Source of the DNA: an uncultured Lewinella sp.
GTDB lineage: Bacteria > Bacteroidota > Bacteroidia > Chitinophagales > Saprospiraceae
DNA: 54,848 nucleotides
NCBI GenBank assembly: GCA_913057725.1
Contig: CAJXOS010000025.1
Span: forward strand, 1-54,848
Direction of reading: 5' to 3'
How positions within the stretch are numbered: the first letter of the stretch is position 1; each line of letters starts with the position of its first letter. Shown piece after piece: positions 35,143-42,585 of the stretch. A program made the position numbers and the translations under genes. The notes beneath the pieces are model-generated. The model was not told the DNA's origin. It searched no databases and was given only the letters and a program-made list of their open reading frames with translations.

Positions 35143-37862
35143 AACCACTCAAAGTTGAAGCTAACAGAAGGAAAGATAGTACCCAAGACCGCCAGGCGGT
35201 TGGCAACAAAATCGCGCCGTTGATTGAAGCGCTGCGTATAGAACACGGAGAAAGGGTTTTCACGAGCATACACATTGTAAAGCGTAAAGTCCCAACTGGT
35301 CTTGAAACCTCTCTCCTTATTCCGGTTCATACCAATGTTATAGGAAACATCCAGGCGATGGTAGTTTGGAATACGGAGCTGATTGCGTTCCGTATAAATC
35401 GGCACAGCAATAACTCCATTGGCATTGTAGCTGACGATAGGCGCAGTAGTCGGCCGGCCACTTGCGTAGATGAAATTGGCGGTCAGCGACTGGCGCTTAT
35501 CAATCCGATATTTGAAGACGAAATTGATGTTATGTGGCTGATCAAAGTTACTTGGGTACCAGTCGCCTCGATTAACACCTGCCACCTGTCGCTCGGTCCG
35601 AGAGTAAGTATAGCTGAGTTGTCCATCAAAGCGCAAACTCCGGCCTTTAACACTGAACTCTGCACCGTAAGCTCGGCCCTGACCTTCGAGCAATTCTGTC
35701 TCCAGATGAGGGTTGAGATTGAGCACCGCAAAATCGCGATAGTCCCACAATTGATCAATGGCCCGGTAGAAACCTTCAATCGATGTTTCCCAACGGTTCT
35801 TATTGAAATTGCGGAAATAGCCCAAGGAGAAATTATGCGCCAAAAACGGCTTGATATAAGGCGTACTGAGCTGAAACTGACTCTGTGGCGTAGGCGTATC
35901 CGTATTGAACACCTGATTTACAAACTGCGAGGTGCGACTGTAACCGGCTCTTAGCGATTGTTCTGGGCCGAGCTGGTAGCGAGCGGACAATCGTGGCTCC
36001 AGCGTCCGATACGTTTCTATGACTTTACCTTGGTCAAAACGCAAGGTATCCACCACGGTCGATAAGTCGTACACACCTTCCTCTTCATAGTCCAGGAGCG
36101 TTCGCGCGCCCATATATTGATAGCTATTCAGGCGTAGGCCGGCATTAAGGGATAGCTCATCCGTCAGGTTCCAGTTCACTTCTCCGAACAGGCCGGCTTC
36201 CCAAGCGCGTTCATCTTCCAATTCTAGAGGAGTCAAAGTGGATATGGCACCAACTGGTGCCTGTGTCTGCCCCGGCACGCGGTACAACACAGCCTCCACA
36301 CCCGCATTCCACCCCCAGTCTTCATCTTGGCGGCGTACTACTTCCTTGAGTTTGTAGTAGGTGATTCCATTCTCGATTTCACCGGCACCCAGGCCTGAAA
36401 TATTAGTGCGTGTATTCCGCAGTCGGTTGGCTACCAGACTGAACTCAGAACTCACATTATCTCTCACCTGCCGATCATAACCAAATTCTACTGAGCTGGT
36501 GCTGTAGTCAAAACCAAACTCCTGGTTGTACACAAAGTTATCATTGGCCTGATAGAGACTCAGACTGATTTGATCCTCGTCCGTTACATCATAATGCAAA
36601 AGCAAGTTGCCGTCAAAGAAGCCAGCTTCACTGCGGCTAACCTCCAGTACATTCGCTCGGCGCAAAATCCAATCAGAATAGGCACCGCGCAAGCTCAACA
36701 GAGCTGTGCCCTGCCCGTCTGCAAAAGGACCCTCTGCACTTAGTTTTGCGGTAACGGGGCCTAAGCCTCCCGCCAATCGGAGTTGTTTATCATTTCCTCT
36801 TCGAAGATCCACTGCCAGAACCGACGATAGGCGACCACCGTACTCCGCAGGCAGGATACTCTTGTACAGAGAGACATCTTTAATAACTTCTGGATTGATG
36901 GTCGAGAAAAAGCCCAATGCGTGGGACGCATTAAACAGTATACTCTCACCTTGCAGAATGAGGTTTTGATCCACGGCGCCACCCCGTACATTAAATCCGA
37001 CCGAGCCTTCACCAATAGAACTTACCCCAGCGGCAGTCAATACACTACGTACAACATCGGCCTCACCTAGTAGTGCTGGCAACTCTTCAATCCGACGCAC
37101 CGAGAAGGTACTCAAGCCAGCCTGTGTACTGCTTACATTATCATCATTGGCTTCCGCTAGGACAATTACGGTAGCCAAATCCGTAGCCTCTTGCCGCAAT
37201 TTGATATCCAGAAAACCATCTCCCACGATATCAAAACGACGACTAAAGGAACCGTAACCGATATATTGGATCTGCAGATCATGCTGGCCCGTAGGTAAGT
37301 TCATTTCCCAAACCCCTCGACTATCACTGACCGTACCATCCTCTACATCTGGCCAGAATACCGTAGCTCCAATAATGGGTTCGCCAGTAGCAGCATCGGC
37401 CAAACGGCCCACTATTTTGGGTTGGGCACCCTCAGCGCTGGGTGCATCGGCACCAATAGTAATGACTTCTTCTGGGGCCTGGCCTTGTTGCAAGCGACCA
37501 TCCAACGCAGCATAGAATTGTTCCCGATAGGAATCCAAAGACGTCACTTGATTTTTAGGAAGGATGGCGATAGCCTGATCGCGATAAACCAGATAGGATA
37601 GATCTGTTCCTTGCAGCACCTCCTCAAGAACCGTCGACAATGGGGCCTCTTGGAAATCATAGGTCCTTGCCGTTTTCGGAAGTTGATCTAGATTATAGAA
37701 GATTTGCAGAGCGTAGGTCTCTTCCAGGTAGTCCAATGCCTCCGAGGAAGTGGCATTTTCGATGGACATGGAGAGAGGCTGCCGCAGTAATTTCTGGGCG
37801 AATACGCTACTCCCACTAAGCAGAAATAGCGTAAAGCCGGCAAGGAGGCTAAACCGAATCAT
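35139..37862 (-). CDS. TonB-dependent receptor with STN and carboxypeptidase-like domains
   Basis: This 907-residue outer-membrane receptor has a signal peptide (about 1-22, ...SGSSVFAQ), an STN domain (about 28-100, with LRQPLSMSIENATSSEALDYLEE), a carboxypeptidase-like regulatory domain (about 148-230, GRLADAATGEPIIGATV), a plug (about 240-355, VGFNVRGGAVDQNL, LPAEYGGRLSS) and a barrel ending in VSFNFEWL. Unlike the first receptor, no sigma/FecR pair adjoins it. The downstream DUF4249 lipoprotein and MG2 protein define the operon. Ligand unknown. Confidence 0.93.
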   Translation of the reverse strand: MIRFSLLAGFTLFLLSGSSVFAQKLLRQPLSMSIENATSSEALDYLEETYALQIFYNLDQLPKTARTYDFQEAPLSTVLEEVLQGTDLSYLVYRDQAIAILPKNQVTSLDSYREQFYAALDGRLQQGQAPEEVITIGADAPSAEGAQPKIVGRLADAATGEPIIGATVFWPDVEDGTVSDSRGVWEMNLPTGQHDLQIQYIGYGSFSRRFDIVGDGFLDIKLRQEATDLATVIVLAEANDDNVSSTQAGLSTFSVRRIEELPALLGEADVVRSVLTAAGVSSIGEGSVGFNVRGGAVDQNLILQGESILFNASHALGFFSTINPEVIKDVSLYKSILPAEYGGRLSSVLAVDLRRGNDKQLRLAGGLGPVTAKLSAEGPFADGQGTALLSLRGAYSDWILRRANVLEVSRSEAGFFDGNLLLHYDVTDEDQISLSLYQANDNFVYNQEFGFDYSTSSVEFGYDRQVRDNVSSEFSLVANRLRNTRTNISGLGAGEIENGITYYKLKEVVRRQDEDWGWNAGVEAVLYRVPGQTQAPVGAISTLTPLELEDERAWEAGLFGEVNWNLTDELSLNAGLRLNSYQYMGARTLLDYEEEGVYDLSTVVDTLRFDQGKVIETYRTLEPRLSARYQLGPEQSLRAGYSRTSQFVNQVFNTDTPTPQSQFQLSTPYIKPFLAHNFSLGYFRNFNKNRWETSIEGFYRAIDQLWDYRDFAVLNLNPHLETELLEGQGRAYGAEFSVKGRSLRFDGQLSYTYSRTERQVAGVNRGDWYPSNFDQPHNINFVFKYRIDKRQSLTANFIYASGRPTTAPIVSYNANGVIAVPIYTERNQLRIPNYHRLDVSYNIGMNRNKERGFKTSWDFTLYNVYARENPFSVFYTQRFNQRRDFVANRLAVLGTIFPSVSFNFEWL

Positions 37863-38028
37863 AACAATCGAGCGTTGGTACTAGTCACACCCAAGCGCCG
37901 GCAAGCAAATACTGACACTAGCGTGCAATGTCAATAATAAGATTTATTTCGCAGAAATGGCAGCTGAAGGGACAGTCACCCGGGCAAATCGTAAGCTCAT
38001 TGTCGGTATTAACGACTAATTATCAGCC

Positions 38029-40671
38029 CTAACTTACCCCCACTCGCACTTTCCAATCCACCCTGATCACCAGCTTACGCGAAAGCTTTGGACAAGAAAG
38101 ATCCAGTAAACGTTCCATCGCACTCGGCTTCAGCTTTTGCTGCAAAAACAGCTCCTTAGGTATAGGCAGATCAACCAAATCGTTCTGAACATCCAAATTC
38201 CGAATACCGTAGGTGCTGAGGGTTAACTCCAGCGTATGCGCGGCTATTTGCTCCTGCTGTACAATGTAGGTCATAGCTCCTACCAAATCTCCATTCTTTA
38301 CCGGATTCAGATGGGCAGTTTGTATCAATTCTTCCCAGTAAACAGAGCCTAGTTCGGCCTTCACAATAGCACACACCACCGGCAAGACGACACCACCACT
38401 CATCGCCACTTCATCAAAGCGAATATAGTTGACGTGGAGCGGGTGTACATTGCGGAAGAAATGGCAATAAGCACTACTCTGCGACAAGTCCAAAGTGCTA
38501 CTAACGTCATGCTTGATTAGCATAGGGTCTTGTAGCTGATCGCCGGCCAGGACATTTTCTAATGGAGGAACTGCTAAAATTTGCTGCTCAATAGCAAGCT
38601 GTTCTTCGCTGATCGGCACTTCCAAAAAACGGGCTGGAATTGGCGCTGAAGTTTCCGGTAGCTCGAAGGCATCGAAGAGGGATCGGCGTCCCATTTGCAT
38701 CACCAGTTCCTGCTTTTGATTACTGATATTGATGATACTCTCTACCACCACATATTTCCCGTTAGAGCTAGGCAGCATAAGAGTAATGCACATCTCCACC
38801 GCAAAGGTGTCCCCACAATAGGCCGGCCTGATCTGACGACCATTCAATATCCCCAGATGATATTTACTATAGCTGGAAAAGCAGTCGACTACTTGCGCAA
38901 TACCGTAGTGAATCATCGCCTGGTAGGGAATTGGCCGCTGCCGAAAACCCAACTGACGCGAGAATACATCATCATTCTCTATGCGCTGGCAATTGTAGCT
39001 GAGACTCTTCCACTGGCTTACCCAGGCTTCATCTATCGTCATGTGGTTGTTAGGTGCCAGTACTCGCCCCACATAGAAGTTGGCCTTCCCTTGCTTCGGC
39101 AATGAAACAGCGGTTATCGCATGGAAGGTCTCCGGAAGTTTTTTGACCAATCTACGATTCAGATCATGCTCCATACTCTTAACGAAAGGAGGGGCTAACA
39201 GGGTGCCACTGTGATGGACATACATCCCCTCTCCGTTCCGATAATATTCCTCTACTATGCCGCTAACTTTTTGGTGTTGCTCTCTACCAATGCCAAAAAC
39301 TTCATTGACAATGTCGATATGCCGTTCGTGCAAAACATATTTCGCATCAAAACCTTGCGCCCGCCCAAGTTGAGCTTCTCTTCTTAGGCCTTCATAATCA
39401 CTGATGGTGGTAAATGGAGAATCGATAGCAATAAGTCCGGCTGCCTTTGCCGCCCAAATCACCCGAGTGCGGACGTGTTCTTTGTTGGCATCATTTATGA
39501 CCGATCGGGTATCTGCTGCCAGATCCGCGTGCCCCCAGGACAAGGCACAGATTCTGTCAGATGCCGTGGCAATGGCGCTTACCTGCACCAGGGCTTGTGC
39601 CGTTTCAATAATCGGGATCAATTTGAAGTGCCCTGTTGGTAGGCCGTTGCGGAGCTCTACCTCGGTGAGTCGTTCAGCTATGTAGTGGACATCCTCCGGC
39701 CCATGAAGCATTGGCAGTAAAAAACCATTTACTTTGGAAGAATAGGCCAATGACAAGTCCTGCTCAAATTCATCTTCATCCCGATGGCAATTGATGCGGA
39801 TAAAGACAGGCTTATCCAAAGGCCTGTCATTTTGCATAAACGCCTCAATATTTCTACGGCCGTTTTCCCGTTCACCAGATGGGCAACTGTCTTCTAAGTC
39901 CAGCACAAACCAATCTGCCAGCTCGTAGTGGTAGATTTTGTCAAAAGAGCTGTTCTTATAACTCAGCAAAAACTTCACCGATCGTGGCGGTTTGTCTACA
40001 ACTGATTGTTCCAGCGGTTTATCTTCTTGCTGGAGCATACCCAGCTGAAAAGCCCGATGGCTGACCTGATTAGCGTACATGCCCACCCGCAGAATCCGCT
40101 GAGACGTAAAATCTATGATGGTCGACTGTGGCGGCTCGTAAGAGCGTCGGTTTGTTGCAATGAAAGCATCATCCTCCAAGACATGATCAACAGCAGCCAA
40201 CATAGATGAAGGCACCTGCGCCAACTTTTGGATAATCGGCTCCCCCGATGGATTGGCACTAGTAATCATCAACAGCATACCCTGTGGGTAGCAGTGTTCC
40301 GCCAAGGCCACTATCTGCGTACCTGCACGGAAGAAGAATCCAAGTTTTCCTTCTTTGATGGCTAAACTAGGCAAAGCCTGCACCAACGGATGCTCAGTTT
40401 GAGCATAGTCGATTACCCCCAAAGGGTATTTAATCATTTCCATGGCGGTACGAAAGCGAGAAGTACACAGCGCTTTGTAGATCGTTGGCGTAGCAGCTAA
40501 GCCAATAGTCTTCACCGCTGGGCGTTGCTTGATCTCGAAAATCCGCTCTACCGCTGTTGGGGTAGCTCCCATTAAGAGATAACCAGTAACAGCGGGCACG
40601 AGCAGAACACCGTCGTCCTGCAATATTTTCGAGAGCTGATCGAGAGAGAGGGTAGTAGGTTGTGTGTGCAT
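38029..40671 (-). CDS. Three-module fusion: YrdC-like + CitE-like aldolase + double MaoC-like hydratase
   Basis: This 880-residue cytosolic protein joins three folds. Residues about 10-200 look like YrdC/Sua5 (threonylcarbamoyl-AMP synthase fold): IFEIKQRP (Lys48, Arg50), MITSANPSGEP (137-145). Residues about 232-475 look like HpcH/CitE lyase: DLED (258-261), FIRIN (290-294), IIETAQAL, WGHADLA (379-385), GFDAKYVLHERH. Residues about 500-670 and 715-835 look like two MaoC hot-dog modules: PYQAMIHYG, RPAYCGDTF, NVHPLH. CitE plus MaoC recalls malyl-CoA lyase/mesaconyl-CoA hydratase pairs; YrdC on top is unexpected. The second hot-dog has Asn741 where classical R-hydratases have catalytic Asp. 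Function is not known. An MDR oxidoreductase lies 91 bases upstream on the same strand. Confidence 0.88.
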   Translation of the reverse strand: MHTQPTTLSLDQLSKILQDDGVLLVPAVTGYLLMGATPTAVERIFEIKQRPAVKTIGLAATPTIYKALCTSRFRTAMEMIKYPLGVIDYAQTEHPLVQALPSLAIKEGKLGFFFRAGTQIVALAEHCYPQGMLLMITSANPSGEPIIQKLAQVPSSMLAAVDHVLEDDAFIATNRRSYEPPQSTIIDFTSQRILRVGMYANQVSHRAFQLGMLQQEDKPLEQSVVDKPPRSVKFLLSYKNSSFDKIYHYELADWFVLDLEDSCPSGERENGRRNIEAFMQNDRPLDKPVFIRINCHRDEDEFEQDLSLAYSSKVNGFLLPMLHGPEDVHYIAERLTEVELRNGLPTGHFKLIPIIETAQALVQVSAIATASDRICALSWGHADLAADTRSVINDANKEHVRTRVIWAAKAAGLIAIDSPFTTISDYEGLRREAQLGRAQGFDAKYVLHERHIDIVNEVFGIGREQHQKVSGIVEEYYRNGEGMYVHHSGTLLAPPFVKSMEHDLNRRLVKKLPETFHAITAVSLPKQGKANFYVGRVLAPNNHMTIDEAWVSQWKSLSYNCQRIENDDVFSRQLGFRQRPIPYQAMIHYGIAQVVDCFSSYSKYHLGILNGRQIRPAYCGDTFAVEMCITLMLPSSNGKYVVVESIINISNQKQELVMQMGRRSLFDAFELPETSAPIPARFLEVPISEEQLAIEQQILAVPPLENVLAGDQLQDPMLIKHDVSSTLDLSQSSAYCHFFRNVHPLHVNYIRFDEVAMSGGVVLPVVCAIVKAELGSVYWEELIQTAHLNPVKNGDLVGAMTYIVQQEQIAAHTLELTLSTYGIRNLDVQNDLVDLPIPKELFLQQKLKPSAMERLLDLSCPKLSRKLVIRVDWKVRVGVS

Positions 40672-40762
40672 TGATTATTGAGCAACTAAGGAAGTGATCA
40701 AAATTATTGGTAGATTTTGAGATGGCATCTTTGCGCAAAAAGGGCTTTCAAAAAACTATAGT

Positions 40763-41752
40763 TTAATTTGATCCCTTCCTTACCTCAAGTATGATTTTTC
40801 CTTTTATGATCCTTGCTTCCAGCGCGGCAAAGGCCTGTGGCAAGTCGCTAAACTCAAAGGCGGCATCAACGTGAATTTTGATGTTTCCTTCCTCGTACCA
40901 GTCAAGGATCTGTTGAATATTCCTACGGTTCTTCGCTGGAAACTTCCGGCCAAAGGTGGACCAAAACACGCCAATAATTTGACAGTTCTTCAGCAAAGGG
41001 AGATTGAGCGGAATACGAGCAATTTGCCCGGCTGTGAATCCCAAGACCATATACCGCCCATCATAGGCAATAGCCCGCAAAGCCGGTTCTGAATATTGGG
41101 AACCTACCGGATCACAGATCACATCCACCCCCTTACCATCGGTGAGTCGCTTCAGCTCTTGCTTAAGATCACAATTGGTGTAGTCCAATACAATGTCGGC
41201 ACCATTTTGCAAGCAGAAGTCCCGCTTTTGTTGCGTGGAGGCGCAAGCGATAACTTTGGCGCCCATCATTTTTGCCACTTGTATGGTGGCCGCTCCTACT
41301 CCGCCGGCTGCGCCAAGAATAGCAACCGTTTCACCTGCCTTGAGCTGTGCCCGATCCTTTAAGCAGTGGATAGCGGTACCGAAAACACAGGGCAGCACAG
41401 CAGCTTCTCGCATCGGCATACCTCCCGGCACCTTGTATACATTTTGCTGCGCCACGCAGACCTCACTTTTACTACAGCCCCAGACCATACCTCCAGCAAA
41501 CACCCGATCACCGATATTGAAGCCTGCCACCTCTTCCCCCATCGCAACAACCTCTCCACTCATCTCACCACAGGGCGAAAAGGGCAAGACAGGGCGATAC
41601 TGATCTTTGCCTTGAATCACCAATAAATCTGGAAAATTCAAGCCCACACAATGGACCTTGATCTTGAGTTCGTGAGCTTTGGGAGCGACGTCTTCGAGCG
41701 CTTGATAGTAAAGGCTGTCTGCCTTACCATATTCCTTACATATCCATTCCAT
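40763..41752 (-). CDS. NADPH:quinone oxidoreductase family (MDR) protein
   Basis: This 329-residue protein is a medium-chain dehydrogenase/reductase of the quinone-reductase (QOR) branch. It has the GroES-like N-terminal half (VHCVGLNFPDLLVIQGKDQYRPVLPFSPCGEMSGEVVAMG) and the NADPH-binding Rossmann half with AILGAAGGVGAATIQVAKMMGAKVIACAS and DYTN. It lacks the catalytic zinc ligands, as usual in QOR. It reduces quinones or enoyl substrates with NADPH. It is followed, after 91 bases on the same strand, by the YrdC-CitE-MaoC fusion and may belong to the same acyl-CoA or enal metabolism; that is inference. Confidence 0.9.
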   Translation of the reverse strand: MEWICKEYGKADSLYYQALEDVAPKAHELKIKVHCVGLNFPDLLVIQGKDQYRPVLPFSPCGEMSGEVVAMGEEVAGFNIGDRVFAGGMVWGCSKSEVCVAQQNVYKVPGGMPMREAAVLPCVFGTAIHCLKDRAQLKAGETVAILGAAGGVGAATIQVAKMMGAKVIACASTQQKRDFCLQNGADIVLDYTNCDLKQELKRLTDGKGVDVICDPVGSQYSEPALRAIAYDGRYMVLGFTAGQIARIPLNLPLLKNCQIIGVFWSTFGRKFPAKNRRNIQQILDWYEEGNIKIHVDAAFEFSDLPQAFAALEARIIKGKIILEVRKGSN

Positions 41753-41803
41753 GGCCTGATAAAAGTAAATTTAAGAGGGATAAAATCAGGTCGGGATGAA
41801 GTT

Positions 41804-41811
41804 CAAATATA
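41804..41811 (-). promoter_or_regulatory. -7 element of the quinone oxidoreductase promoter
   Basis: On the minus strand TATATTTG matches the Bacteroidota -7 consensus TAnnTTTG exactly, 51 bases upstream of the start codon. The -33 partner is not clear. Confidence 0.55.
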
Positions 41812-41956
41812 GTAATCGTCAGCAACTTATTTGGGGTGCTAATATGCACCAAAACTATCCTTACACCCCCCCTCTCAGGAGTTACAGGTCATCTTCCAGC
41901 AGCGTACGCCCAAAATTCGTTAACTTGCCAGGATAAAACATCAGTCCTCCTATCAG

Positions 41957-42529
41957 TTGAAGCAGATTGCCATTTTTGCCTCCGGAACGGGTTCGAATGC
42001 CCGCAAGATTATTTCGCATTTTACCGATCATCCCTCGATTAAAGTTAGTTTGGTAATCTCTAATCGCTCCACAGCTCCCGTGTTGGACATGGCTGCTGGT
42101 TTTGGCGTCGAAACACTGGTGATTAAACGGGAGGAGTTTTATCAAACAGAGCAACTATTGGATTCATTAAAAGGCATCGACTTGCTGGTCCTTGCTGGTT
42201 TCTTGTGGTTGATACCAGGGTATCTGGTACAAGCTTATCCGCAGGGAATCGTGAATATCCATCCAGCTTTGTTACCCCAATATGGAGGCAAAGGAATGTA
42301 CGGAATGAATGTCCACCGTGCCGTATCGAAAGCAGAAGAAACAGAGAGTGGAATGACGATCCACTACGTGAATGAACATTACGATGAAGGCCAGATTATC
42401 TTTCAGGCCCGTTGCCCAATTATACCTGGTGAAGCACCAGAGCAAATTGCCAAAAAAGTCTTGGCATTAGAGCACGAGCACTTTGCGCCAGTCATCGAAC
42501 AACTTTTGTTAAAAACTGATCGTTCTTAA
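41957..42529 (+). CDS. purN: Phosphoribosylglycinamide formyltransferase PurN
   Basis: This 190-residue enzyme transfers a formyl group from 10-formyl-THF to GAR in purine biosynthesis. The nucleotide loop ASGTGSN is at 8-14 and the catalytic triad is Asn100, His102 (NIHPALLP) and Asp143 (HYDEGQI). The frame opens with TTG at 41957 (MKQIAIFASG...); no in-frame ATG gives the N-terminal strand and loop, so a TTG start is used. The gene stands alone, divergent from the quinone oxidoreductase, and precedes the PorE-like gene by 56 bases. Confidence 0.95.
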   Translation: MKQIAIFASGTGSNARKIISHFTDHPSIKVSLVISNRSTAPVLDMAAGFGVETLVIKREEFYQTEQLLDSLKGIDLLVLAGFLWLIPGYLVQAYPQGIVNIHPALLPQYGGKGMYGMNVHRAVSKAEETESGMTIHYVNEHYDEGQIIFQARCPIIPGEAPEQIAKKVLALEHEHFAPVIEQLLLKTDRS

Positions 42530-42585
42530 CACGTTATTGAACGTGATTCAAAAAATAAACTGAGAACCGACAACCCACTGGAATT

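Noticed and set aside
35220..35954. 244-residue plus-strand open frame
   Set aside because: It is antisense to the barrel region of the TonB receptor, which has clear motifs and family length. No start context or motif supports the shadow.
38695..39105. 136-residue plus-strand frame over the fusion gene
   Set aside because: It is antisense to the MaoC-like region and lacks protein-like composition.
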